Below are positions 1-11,611 of a DNA stretch of 64,000 nucleotides, piece after piece. The stretch is taken from contig OY740772.1 in NCBI GenBank assembly GCA_963513935.1, positions 105,113,989 to 105,177,988 of the forward strand, in the 5' to 3' direction. This DNA is from Aphrophora alni. Its lineage: Eukaryota > Arthropoda > Insecta > Hemiptera > Aphrophoridae. The translations under genes were made by a program, and so were the position numbers. The notes under the pieces are model-generated. The model had not been told where the DNA came from, did no database searches, and worked only from the letters and a program-made list of their open reading frames with translations. Numbering within the stretch: the first letter of the stretch is position 1; the number at the start of each line of letters is the position of its first letter.

Positions 1-536
1 AAGTTGACCAGCTTAATGTACAGAGTTGTAGAGATAAATGTTTAGTGCTTAATGTACGCTTTAAGGTGAAATATTTGAGTCTATTGGAGCATTATAGAAT
101 GTAGCATTATAGAATGTTGGAGCATTTGAGGCTATTGTAGACCACGAAAGTGAATTTTGAAGATGGAGATTTATATATTATTTACTGTATAGGAGTCTTT
201 TGAAATATAACCCGTCATAGAGAATCTGTGACAATTAAGAAAAACTACATCAAGGTGGAAGAGTTTGACCTACATCTGCACACAGAAGTCAGTGGACGTA
301 AACATACCCACACCTATCATTGAATCCTATACTAACAAATTCATTACGAATATGTGAAAGTAAAGAAAGATGCAATCTTATCCCTTCAATTCCCAAAAGC
401 CAATTCCTTTCAATTTTCATACACTGTGTCAATAATATAAGTGTCAGGAATTGTTATTACTGGATGGTGTAAAATTTATGTAAATCAACATCTGTTGTTC
501 CTTTGCATTGATGTCAAATTTGATAGTTTTATATAA
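1..536. other. AT-rich DNA, nothing recognised
   Basis: I see no coding potential, tRNA or repeat boundary here. It leads directly into the inverted-repeat unit that starts at 537. Confidence 0.5.
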
Positions 537-890
537 TAAGTAATAAATTATTTTATATTACCTTATAGATCCGTCATGTGACTTTTATTATGTCTTTATT
601 ATAAAGACGCGTTTCGGAGACGTATCTCCATCTTCAATTATCACTCCGTAGAGGTCGTTAAAACATTAATATCATATAAACATTGACACTACATACACAA
701 TTTAATAAATACACATAAACGTTGATTTTACTATTTTTTTTTTTTTTTCATGCGCACTGTTTCATGTTTCGCGAACGCGTCTTTATAATAAAGACATAAT
801 AAAAGTCACATGACGGATCTATAAGGTAATATAAAATAATTTATTACTTATTATATTATACTAAGTGACTTGGACACCAAACAATGAACA
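537..890. mobile_element. Inverted-repeat unit with hammerhead-like core, copy 1
   Basis: Two nearly perfect 76-bp arms (537-612 and 775-850) face each other around a 160-bp spacer. The left arm runs into a minus-strand hammerhead-like core at 606-637. The unit ends with a segment containing GTGACTTGGACACC, and both arms and this segment recur in the copy at 8608-8812. I infer a Penelope-like or retrozyme-type non-autonomous retroelement. The inverted layout could be an inverted tandem insertion. I saw no ORF. Confidence 0.6.
606..637 (-). ncRNA. Hammerhead-ribozyme-like core, degenerate
   Basis: On the minus strand the order is TTGAAGA, a stem II hairpin (GGAGA/TCTCC), then GAAACGCGTC, ending at the expected GUC cleavage triplet. 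The hammerhead consensus is CUGANGA-stem II-GAAA-stem III-UH. Here C3 has become U, so this copy is probably inactive. The ACGCGT after GAA is palindromic, the short-stem-III design known from Penelope-like elements and retrozymes. Confidence 0.5.
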
Positions 891-1084
891 TTAAATTGAT
901 AGTTTTACTGTAACAATTCATGATTATTGGATTCTTTTATGTTAAGATTACAATAAGGAAATCACAATAATGTTAGAGTCAACGTTAGAGGTATCTGTCA
1001 CAGTTTGTGGTATACAAGAGGGTATATTTTCAGTGGTAATCTTTGGAATTGGTTACAGATATAGCCACCTTTATCAATGTACAC

Positions 1085-1300
1085 GAGCTCCCTATTGGTT
1101 TAGATGATAGCGTTCAGGCTTTACAAACGAGAGGTTCCGAGTTCAATACCCGTAGGTGCTCAAACATTGAGAGTTGACCCAACTTCGTGAAAATAATTGG
1201 GAAGCTACAACTACTAGCGTACTCTAGTTGTGAAGGTTAGAAGAAAGGCAACGGGAAACACACATAACTCGAATGAAAAGCCGTCTAAGACTCTTCATAT
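1085..1300 (+). repeat. tRNA-derived SINE-like sequence
   Basis: A box A-like TGGTTTAGATG (1096-1106) lies about 33 bp before a box B-like GAGTTCAATACCC (1139-1151), the spacing of an RNA polymerase III internal promoter. A slightly GC-richer body follows to about 1300. I see no clear A-tail or target duplication. It could also be a decayed tRNA pseudogene. Confidence 0.4.
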
Positions 1301-2152
1301 GCTGTTCTGCCGAGGAGCCGAAGGAGATATTGACGATATTTCTCTGTGTGAACAAATTGAAGTCGTTACATAAACTCCGATTGGTTAGAATTACATCGCC
1401 AAGTTTGATTGTTATTTATATCTTATTTAATCACAATAATTTAGAAAATAACACTGCAATTCTTGGAAATTAAATTGTAGATTTTAGTTGGACAGTACCA
1501 CCTTCTTAATTGAAACTTTCACACATATTTACTATTATAATTATACGATATCCTTTAAGACAAAACCTGTTAGATAGATTCTTTTACTACAACATGACCT
1601 GTACTGTTACGAATTAGGATAGAAGATAGATAAATTAAAATAATATTAAAGTCAGAATGGAGGCCAACTGTTGCGAAAGACAAAAGTGGAACAATAATTA
1701 TGATGAAATGGTTATCTTTCAAAGCCAGTCAATGTTACAAACAAAAGGGAGCTATTTAATAAGTTCTTGGACAAAAAGAGACAGGATCTTTGGATCACAG
1801 AATGAATCGTTGCTCGAGAGGTGTTCAGAAGATAGCCATACTTGGTGAGTAAGAATCGAGAGAGCCCGATAGTTCGAGAGAGCAACGTTGGAAGAACTTT
1901 GCAATAAAGATGAGCAAATCATTGTACATTGGAAAACTTGTAATTGTTTAATACTAAAAGTAAACAGTAAAGTCTTAACGGTTGGAACCGTTCTGGGTCA
2001 ATATTTCATGTTAAAGTTTATTATATCTATTTAAAGAACAAAGGAGAGATAAGGTCAAAATTGTAACGATAATATAGATAAATATTAGTAGTCTATGTAT
2101 AATGAATATTGCGTTGTGATATAAAAAATTGTATTGAGTATTAGGGAAATGC
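1301..2152. other. No recognised gene; small unassigned ORF
   Basis: A 63-codon plus-strand ORF (1657-1848) ends next to GGTGAGT, which resembles a 5' splice donor. Its product contains no motif I recognise and nothing supports a neighbouring exon. The rest is AT-rich and featureless. Confidence 0.3.
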
Positions 2153-2153
2153 T

Positions 2154-2158
2154 GCAAA

Positions 2159-2207
<49 letters not shown>

Positions 2208-2246
2208 CTGGTTTGCTTATATATATATAATTAATATTTATCTATA

Positions 2247-2282
<36 letters not shown>
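2154..2282. repeat. (AT)n microsatellites, one bounded by an inverted repeat
   Basis: The AT run from 2160 to 2203 is enclosed by GCAAACC (2154-2160) and GGTTTGC (2210-2216), so the strand can fold into a long hairpin. A second (AT)n run lies at 2252-2281. Confidence 0.8.
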
Positions 2283-2287
<5 letters not shown>

Positions 2288-3230
2288 TTAAAGAGAATCT
2301 TGTAAAACATAACCACTGATTTTTGAGCAGAAAGAATCAAGGCCTATTAAAAGTAACTTCCAAAAAAATGGTGAATCAGCCGGAAATGGTGTAAATTGTA
2401 AAGTGTGAACTATTTTCACAGCTATTTATCAACGTACAAAAACAAAGTTTAAATACATATAAATGCACATGTTTATTACATTGTTATGAATACTGATTCC
2501 TTACAAGCATACAGTATACGTTCCTTTATCAAGATATAATTGTTTAACATATTAATGTTTTATATAATTAGTCTCTGCTACATCGTAAATAAAACGAGTA
2601 TTATTTTGGAACAACATCGTAAAGCCCTGTCACCGCTGGAGGCATTTTAATTTATATCCCGTCCTAAACACAGAACAATGGATATTGGACATCAATAGAG
2701 GTACCGTGATTGTGGGTTTAGTGCATAAACATTTTAATATATATTTTACGATTTAAGAAAATCTATTCAGTTATTTATCTAGACAGATAAAAAAAAGTAA
2801 CAATGTCATATACAATATTAAAAAAAAAGATATTGCCGTTTCCTAATTCTGTATAAAAAAGTTCTATAGTATTATCTATCTTAATAGTAAAAAATGCATT
2901 TTATTGTCATATTATATTGTTATTGATTTATTTGTTCCTTAAAATTAAGGTATATATATATATAAAGTAAATTATTTTTATACATTGTTAGTGACTTTGA
3001 GTTAAAACTATCTCAATTAATGTAGGAGTTTTCAATTGTGATGTGGAAAACTAATAGGACCTTTGGTCGAAATTTTTTGTCGACACGACATATCAAATTT
3101 TAGGGAACTTGCACAACCAAAAGCATGAGAATCTCTCATTAATATTTATAGTATGCTTTATACTTTTGTTTTATTATACTAGAATAGGAATCTAACTGCT
3201 CAAATATTGATTAGAAAGTTAATATTCTTA
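2283..3230. other. AT-rich DNA, nothing recognised
   Basis: Apart from a short (TA)n run near 2950, I see no feature or recognisable translation on either strand. Confidence 0.5.
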
Positions 3231-3410
3231 TGTGTGCTGGTAGATCAGTGGTTAAACACGTCACTTCTCTGATCAAGTAAGATCTAGGACACAAGGTTTA
3301 TTCAGTGCAGTTTGGTTCTTTTCAACCTGTGGTATGGCGGTGGCAAGGCCCACTATACATAAACGATGGTTGGAGTGACTGAAAGTTGAGGGGAATGACT
3401 AATATGATCT
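3231..3410 (+). repeat. tRNA-derived SINE-like sequence
   Basis: The segment starts with a box A-like TAGATCAGTGG (3241-3251) and has a weak box B-like GGTTTATTC (3296-3304). Its layout up to 3310 resembles a tRNA gene. A unique-looking body containing GGTATGGCGGTGG follows. No cloverleaf with a convincing acceptor stem is visible, so a SINE head is likelier than a functional tRNA. Confidence 0.4.
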
Positions 3411-4863
<1,453 letters not shown>

Positions 4864-4920
4864 AACATACCTTATTAGAAGTCGATAGTAGTTCCTTTTG
4901 TATTTGTTTATATTATATTA

Positions 4921-4965
4921 GTCGCTACATGTTTCGCTGCCATAGGCAGCATCATCAGGCCAGCT
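4921..4965 (-). ncRNA. Hammerhead-ribozyme-like motif
   Basis: The minus strand reads CTGATGA, a hairpin (GCTGCC-TAT-GGCAGC) as stem II, then GAAACATGTA. All core bases of CUGANGA...GAAA...UH are present. ACATGT forms a very short palindromic stem III and cleavage would follow GUA at 4926. Stem I is weak, so activity may depend on dimers. Confidence 0.6.
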
Positions 4966-5255
4966 AATAACATAAACACTTGACACATAGTTCATACACA
5001 TATCACAAAACATATAAAATTCTAACACAAATTATCATGCATAACCTGCACGTCTTGTTAAAAGTTAAAAAATTAAAAACTGTTCTAGTTCCTCACTGTC
5101 CATTGGCCACATGTTCACTGAGTGAGTCAGAATGGGACACTGCTACTTTGAACATTCCTTATCAGATATGTTAGTCCTATTCTGATGTTTAAATATCAGG
5201 TCATACATGTAGTTGGAGACGAAATTATGAACTATGTGTCAAGTGTTTATGTTAT

Positions 5256-5301
5256 TAGCTGGCCTGATGATGCTGCCTATGGCAGAGAAACATGTAGCGA
5301 C
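5256..5301 (+). ncRNA. Hammerhead-ribozyme-like motif
   Basis: This is the inverted copy of the motif at 4921-4965. CTGATGA (5264-5270) is followed by the stem II hairpin and GAAAC (5287-5291), with predicted cleavage after 5296. One change beside stem II (GGCAGA instead of GGCAGC) shortens the helix by a pair. Confidence 0.6.
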
Positions 5302-5358
5302 TAATATAATATAAACAAATGCAAAAGGAACTACTATCGACTTCTAATAAGGTATGTT

Positions 5359-6239
5359 AATTAATTAAGGCAAAACAATGAATTTCAACTTTTTTTGTCG
5401 ATGTATTTTGTTTTAACAAGAACCTAAAAAAAAAAAATAGTTTTTTACTTTTTGTACGAATTCTATCTGTAAAACCGTGTTTACTACTGTGGACAATATT
5501 CTAGAGATGTGAAAAACGAACAAAATGATTTATATTAAGTTCAATTGTGCTAATATGTTGCTTAGATAATTTAAACAAAATATATTTCCCTTTGTTTTAG
5601 TGCTTATAATTTTAAAAATTGTATGTGTTAAACTTTCTTATTTACTGAAAAAGTAGATCTTTTCATATCCAATCCATGTTCTAAAGATGGACACTTTTAG
5701 CCTTAGTAGTTTTTGTCAATAACAATTATATAATAGGGTGCCTTTTTTTTTTTAAATTGCCATATCAGCTCACCGGATGGTCATTACAACATTCGTAAAG
5801 CAGCGTTTGAAATTAAAAGAGCTGCTGTAAACACTCCTTATCTCAATTAAAAAAAAGAAAGAGTTTAAAGCCACAAAAAACAATCAAAACAACCTAACCT
5901 AACCTACCCTCTACAATATTATTAGTAATGTTTGCGAACTAATATGTGGTTTATATGCAACAAAAACTGAAAAGACTTTAATAGCTAAGAGTAATAATTT
6001 TAAACTAAATGACCTATTTGTTTTGCAGTTTAATAAAGCCAAATCGTTCGTTTTAAACAAAATTTATTCTAGTTATTTTATTCGATGATAAGCAATGTTA
6101 TATTAATGATTTTATTTCTATATCATTGTGAAAATTATACTGACAGTGTGAAAGTTGTTGACAATGGGGATGACGATAAGAAAGTTGATAGTAAAATATG
6201 ATAATTGTATATTTATTTTGTACAGTTTATAACTACTGT
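5359..6239. other. AT-rich DNA with a short AACCT run
   Basis: About three AACCT units occur at 5891-5906, matching the complement of the arthropod telomere repeat TTAGG. They are too few to indicate a telomere. Nothing else is recognised. Confidence 0.6.
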
Positions 6240-6480
6240 ATCAAGTAATATCTGCAGGGGTGAATAAATAATAAAAAAGGTCAAAGGTTTGTTAAAGCAC
6301 CTGTGGCAATATTAATGGATATTTTTTATTCCCTCTATATATATAATCTTTAGTTAGCTCATTAATCATTTCAGGATTTAGGGATGAATTGATGCAGAAT
6401 TAAACCATCATTAGTAAACTTTTTAACTGGTAGAAGAAAATGTGTGACGGAATTTATTTGACGGATTATCCTGACTGTAT
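6240..6480 (+). repeat. Dispersed repeat family A, copy 1
   Basis: This segment matches, in reverse orientation, 42515-42890 and the degenerate copies at 27640-28340. The shared core includes TTAGCTCATTAATCATTTC and TTAAAGCACCTGTGGCAATA. I cannot name the family. No TIRs, ORF or A-tail are obvious. Confidence 0.6.
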
Positions 6481-6742
6481 AGATTTATTTTTCCTTGATG
6501 TTTGTTAATTGTATTGTATTTATATGCAAATATAAATATTAAATGATTGCAGTATGGTATAAAGGATTATTATACTTAAACACAGTGCAAACAAGTTATT
6601 ACAATCTCCTTAACTTGTCTGTTATTGTTTGTAATTAGTTTAAGTATTTGTTTGAGTTTACATGCTTATTTAAGTTATGAGGATGGAAGGGTGTGGTAAT
6701 TTATGGCGAAAATTATATGTTTTTGTAATACCTAGGTGAATA

Positions 6743-7685
6743 CAGGGTGATTCAAAAATACAAGGCAATATTTCGGGAGCTGATTTTAGAGCTAAAAATA
6801 TATAAACGTAAATTCCGTTTGTCGATATTTTTTTGTTAAAAGGAACATATCTTTGGAATTAGATAAAATATTGAGTGAATATTTAGTAAACTCATTATTT
6901 ATGTAACATTTTACCAGTAGGCCTATATCAAAAAACCAAGACTAAATTTTGTATAGATTCAAAATGACGGTAGTATCAAATGTTTAATATCGAATATCTC
7001 GAAAACCATTAACATTACAAAATATTACAAGAAACAAAAGATTTCCCTCTTTTAACGAAAAAGCAAATGCTTTTTTAAATTTTTTTGTAGTCACAGGGTA
7101 GCCAAGTTGTCGACGAAAAAAAATTCTAAAACATAATTTTACACAATATAGCTTAAACTAAAATATGGAATTATTATAAATGTTGATAATAATAATACTA
7201 TAAGCCATTGCCCAGAAATTTACAAAAATAAAAGTGTTTCCCTTTACAGTTTTAAAATGGCGACTGGTAATTGAATATTCTATTGTTTTCTTCTCGCTAA
7301 TAACTCTGTTATCCTTTGACCTACGGAAAATTAAGAAAAAGCTTTCTGATTTTCATTAAAAGAGGAAAACCTCTTCTTGTAAATATTTCGTAATGTTAAT
7401 AATTTCACTTTTTGTTCATTAAATTTTTAATGTTTACCATTTAGAAAATATATAAAATAGAATATTGATGTTCTGTTATACTGGTAAAGAGTTTAAATAA
7501 TGCCTATATCAAATCTTCACTCAATATCTAATCTACTTCCAAAGATTCCATGTTTTTTCGTAAAAATACAAAATGGCCGGGAGAGGGGGAAACGAGGCGT
7601 TTTCGGATCTATGTTTATATACATTTTTTTTTAAATCCTTTAAATCAGCACCTGAAATATTGCCATGTAATTTTGAAACACTCTG
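6743..7685. mobile_element. CAGGGTG-type long-TIR DNA transposon, non-autonomous
   Basis: The ends are inverted copies (CAGGGTGATTCAAAAATAC at the left, its diverged complement at the right), each preceded or followed by TA (6741-6742 and 7686-7687). Similarity between the arms continues for about 400 bp, so nearly the whole 943 bp folds back on itself. TA duplication is the signature of Tc1/mariner-type transposases. No transposase remains. Relics of the same family lie at 22489-23050 and 60250-61090. Confidence 0.75.
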
Positions 7686-7687
7686 TA

Positions 7688-8607
7688 TTTTGTATGCTCA
7701 TTAATTATTTACTTTTTAAAAAATAAAATGAGATTTTCATTAATAAAATATATTTAAAAGTTTTTAAATTAGCAATAATAACAAGAAATTCACATAAACT
7801 GTTTGTTATAAATTTCGCACTGAGAGAGGAGGGGTTCAGCGAATTTGTTAAAGAAAGCATTCCATTGTTGTGTAATATACACCATACACACTTTATAATT
7901 TACTAGTTTGGGTGATACACGTGCCAGCTGCATGAGAAAAACAAAGAGCAGCTGGCCAATGTGACTGCCTCATCTGTCGCTTAATTTTCCCATTGTCCCC
8001 TTAGAAATATTTTCACTTTAACTACTTATTTCTTAAATTGTTAAAGAAACTTAACGTTTAACATAGAATCGTTTAAAGTGTCAGAAAACGAACAACGTTG
8101 GTGCTGATTAAAGAACTTCAAGAGGTTTACATTAAAGAATTTTGTAATAGCATTCCAAAAACCTAATATGGGGTGTAAGGGTGAGGTGTTAGGTTAGGTT
8201 AGGTTAGGTTAAGGCTATATGGAACAAGTTGTCTTCTTTAGTCCCATAAAGTGTGAAAAAAATACGTTTGCTTTATTCATTCAAATGAAATTAAGAATGG
8301 GGCTAGAGGGACTTTTGGGACTTCCGGTATTTTCTGAAAAGTAAAATAGTGAATAGTAATAAAATATAAAATGTTCGTATTTCAGAAATAAAGTATAATC
8401 ATATTATCTCTTTGATCTGCAATTCTACAATGTTTTTATGTATTCATTTGTTACTAGAATTTATAAATGTTTTAAATCAATCATAAATATTTCTATATGA
8501 TAATCAACTTCAAAAAATTACCTACAATGTTTTTCTTCTTGAAGTACTCAAATTAAATGTAATGACAAAACGTTTTTATAAAAATCACGATTTTCATTAC
8601 AATATTA
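7688..8607. other. AT-rich DNA with a (TTAGG)4-like run
   Basis: At 8191-8214 there are four to five TTAGG units. This is an interstitial telomere-like motif and not a telomere. Otherwise nothing is recognised. Confidence 0.6.
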
Positions 8608-8812
8608 ACATAATATAATGAGTAATAAATTATTTTATTTTTATTACCATTATAGTACCGTCATGTGACTTTGTATTTGTCTTATTACAAAGACGCGTTT
8701 CGGAGTCGTAGCCCCATCTTCAGTAATTTCACATGACGGTACTATAAAGGTAATAATTTATTACTCATTATATTATATAAAGTGACTTGGACACCAAACA
8801 ATGAACAATATT
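8608..8812. mobile_element. Inverted-repeat unit with hammerhead-like core, copy 2
   Basis: This is a shorter relative of 537-890. The arms (about 8616-8668 and 8729-8775) enclose a minus-strand hammerhead-like motif, followed by the same GTGACTTGGACACC flank. The loop between the arms is much shorter than in copy 1, so the ribozyme core occupies the whole spacer. Confidence 0.6.
8692..8723 (-). ncRNA. Hammerhead-ribozyme-like core
   Basis: The minus strand reads CTGAAGA, a stem II hairpin (GGGG/CUCC with a G-U pair), then GAAACGCGTC. The catalytic core and GUC cleavage triplet are intact, unlike copy 1. Stem I pairing is poor and stem III is only the ACGCGT palindrome, so any activity would probably need a dimer. 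Confidence 0.55.
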
Positions 8813-9287
8813 AACGATTAAAATTATTATATTTTTCCTAAGCAAATAATTTTTTCCTCTGATTTAGTAAATTACATCAATAAATTTTGTAAATTGATAC
8901 AAATACCGGGTCCTTCAAAAGCAAGTGTCAATTTAAAATGATTATACCTCAGTTACAGTTTAATCTCAAAACAAAATGTATAAATGTATGTAGGGACATT
9001 CGGGTTATAATAATCAGCTGTTTTAAAACATTATATATTCCATCGTTGCCATTGCAAGGAGTTTGATTGAAGTTACTATTTATAGTAAAGGTTAAAGATG
9101 TGACTTGCGTTTCACATTAAATTAACACTCTAATTTTTTTATTGTTGTTTATTTTTTATTATGTAGTTACCAACACAAACAAGTATCGGACTAATTCAGA
9201 GGTGTTATGAATGTGGAAGAAACTTTATGTACCACTAAGACAGTTTCATACCTGCAATGACTTGAGGGATGGCCCGTTTGTATTAAA
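8813..9287. other. AT-rich DNA, nothing recognised
   Basis: No gene or repeat boundary is evident upstream of the Polinton integrase relic. Confidence 0.5.
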
Positions 9288-9737
9288 CTAGTTAGTATAA
9301 CTGTTTAATACAACCATTATATAACTGTTTAATATAACTGTTAGACGCTCCACCATAGACGCTTTCTTGTCTGAAAAAGTGGCATAGTGATTTATATTGT
9401 ATTTTTTCATTAATCTCTTCACGTGCATATTGAAAAACTCCTTCCCCTGATCGGTCTGAAAGTTATTCATACGATGTTTTTTCAGTATCGGTTCTAACGC
9501 TATAGATACGTCTAGAGCAGACTTTGTCTTCAATGGTTCAGCAATCGCAAATTTTGTCAGACAATTTATCATTGTCAGTATATATTTGTAGCCTTGGTTT
9601 TCTTTAGCATATGGAATCATTTCCACTAGATCAGCTTGATAAAGGTCATTAACTCCTTTCAACGTCACACTACGTGTTTTGAAATTTCTTCGTACGGGCT
9701 TGTGGAGCTCCGCCGCAATGGCTTGCCTTACATCCAT
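9288..9737 (-). pseudogene. Maverick/Polinton-type DDE integrase, truncated
   Basis: This 149-residue frame carries the catalytic part of an rve-type integrase of the kind found in Maverick/Polinton DNA transposons, which would insert the element into host DNA. All three acidic residues are visible: Asp in LYQADLVEM (about residue 36), Asp in NFQTDQGKEFF (about 95) and Glu in SMVER (about 130). The YKYILTMINCLTKFA segment is typical of the family. After Glu the frame ends in a local repeat of an AACTGTTTAATA motif (9296-9345), so the C-terminal part is lost, and the N-terminal zinc-binding region is also absent. No capsid, ATPase or protease lies nearby. I treat it as a fossil fragment despite the open frame. 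Confidence 0.8.
9296..9345. repeat. Short tandem repeat at the broken integrase end
   Basis: Two to three imperfect copies of a TATAACTGTTTAATA-like unit lie exactly where the integrase reading frame loses similarity. This suggests local replication slippage or a repair scar. Confidence 0.6.
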
Positions 9738-11609
9738 TTTGTAAATGGATTGTAAATGTTATTGTGTTCCTGGACTTTTTACAAATTTGTACAAGAGTGT
9801 TTCTTAGGGCGCACCCCAAGCTTCTGAATCAGTCCACCGATCAAGTGTGGAAGATGATTGTCCAGCATAACGCTACTCTTAAGGTACAGGAATTGAGGGT
9901 ACTTTCGGCAAAGGAAGACCCAAATGGTCTTTGCTTAAACAAGTTATGCCATTCTCACTGGATACGGGCACTTCAGGAAACATCTGCTAACACTCCGGAT
10001 CATCAATAGTAATCCCGTTTGTAGGTTATATAAACAGCCTGAAGAGTCTGTTAAACATATCATCCTACTAGAACATTAGCTTGTACAATAAGGTTAGGTT
10101 GATCTTGAGTCCTCATACCCCAATAATCTAAACTAGTCTATAAATCATATTGAAAATATTATATATCATAGAACTATAGTATATAGTCTATACAATTATT
10201 ATATAAATAAACCGCTCTTTACCTGTTAGGAAGTAAAAATAAATACAGTCCCCATCTTATAAACTTAAAGATTTCAAAATCGGATTCTAATTCACATATT
10301 TTCTCTGTTTTACTATCTATTAGTAATCCTTTGTTAATATCTGTTTATTTATAAAATACATTGTTGTATTGTTTGCTGTAAGCATAAGGTAATTTGCATG
10401 ACAAAACAACAACCTTCGATTTAGGCCATCTTAGTTTAAAATGGTGTAGTTGGATTTTATAAGGGTGAGACTTATTTCTGTTTAGTGTAGTTATAACTTT
10501 TCTTTGAGACACTCATTTCTGCAAGGCTTGACGCTGTTTGAATGTTTTCAACGACTTCACAAACGATTTGAAATTCTCTTTTATGATAGATTTGAGATCT
10601 ACATTCTTGTTTTCAACACACGGGTCGGTCAGAGTGATTCTCGTCATGTTATACATTAGTCTTATTATCTAAGAATATAATAATGGTATTATTTAACAAC
10701 GAAATACAAAATTAGTGTGATAATAACTGTTTTTTTATCTTATTGAAACTTGTACAAAGTTACCTTTAGATAATTTGAAAAGCATAATATGTGGGTAAGT
10801 TTAAATGCGGTAAACTAGAACTATTATATTATCAGCATTCCAGTTCTGGTAACCAGGAATGTTATTCTGGAATCCTGGTGCTATCAAAGGCGAGACTCAC
10901 AAAGCACGAAACTACATGCTTGATATTGTATTCACTTGGTATGAAATCCTGAAACTCTGCAACATAATTCGTATGTAAGACAAATATTTCAAAATTTTAA
11001 CTTTTCTTCGTTAATGTTATAACGTATGGTATGTTAACTTTACTGTAGTGATTTTTTTGTTTTTGCAGATTTCATTTTAAAAAGAATTTTCAATTATTGT
11101 TTATATTTTTGTTGTTGTTGTTTTAAAGAAAAAACCTCCCGTTCATTTTCACCTTACAAAAAAGGAAGAATAGAGTATAAGATAAAGGACCCCTAGCACA
11201 CGAATACTCCTCAGGGTTATAAAAGAACAAGAGTTAATGAAGGAGAAACTTGGTAGAAAAGGTGAAAGAGAGTGATCTGACCCAAGAATCAAAGGTGTTG
11301 ATCCTGCTAAATTCCCTCTGGATCTTCCAGCTCGTACTCATTAAACTAAGCCCCTGAGGGCATTTTTGATTATAAGCAATCTAAATTAAAACACAAAACA
11401 TTATCGATACAAAAATGTCAAAATAAAGTCGTTCATAATTTGACGACACATTTGCCCAAAATATTATTCAAGTGTGATTGTCATTATGGATTTCAATGAG
11501 TTCATGTTTAAAATTATCTTTAACTCGCTGTTTAATATTCGTAAAAACAGTTTGAACGATTTCGTTAGGTTTTATCATTGTCAACGTGTGTACAGCAGTA
11601 TTTATTATA
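9738..11609. other. No recognised gene; unassigned ORF near 9.8-10.0 kb
   Basis: An 81-codon plus-strand ORF (9764-10009) is GC-richer than its surroundings and diverges from the integrase relic. It has no motif I recognise and could be other transposon-derived sequence. A short AGGTTAGGTT occurs near 10090. The remainder is AT-rich with nothing identifiable. Confidence 0.35.
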
Positions 11610-11611
11610 TA

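Larger units (their letters stand above)
4864..5358. mobile_element. Inverted-repeat unit with two opposed hammerhead-like motifs
   Basis: Arms of about 132 bp (4864-4995 and 5227-5358) are nearly identical in inverted orientation around a 231-bp spacer. Each arm contains a hammerhead-like core, one per strand. The motif-bearing arms resemble the pseudo-LTRs of Penelope-like elements, which are known to encode minimal hammerhead ribozymes and often integrate as inverted partial copies. No reverse transcriptase is visible. The family assignment is inference. Confidence 0.6.

Noticed and set aside
3231..3310. Functional tRNA gene
   Set aside because: Box A-like sequence is present but box B is poor and I could not form an acceptor stem or clear anticodon arm; called SINE-like instead.
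8191..8214. Telomere
   Set aside because: Only four to five TTAGG units, flanked on both sides by ordinary sequence; an interstitial motif.
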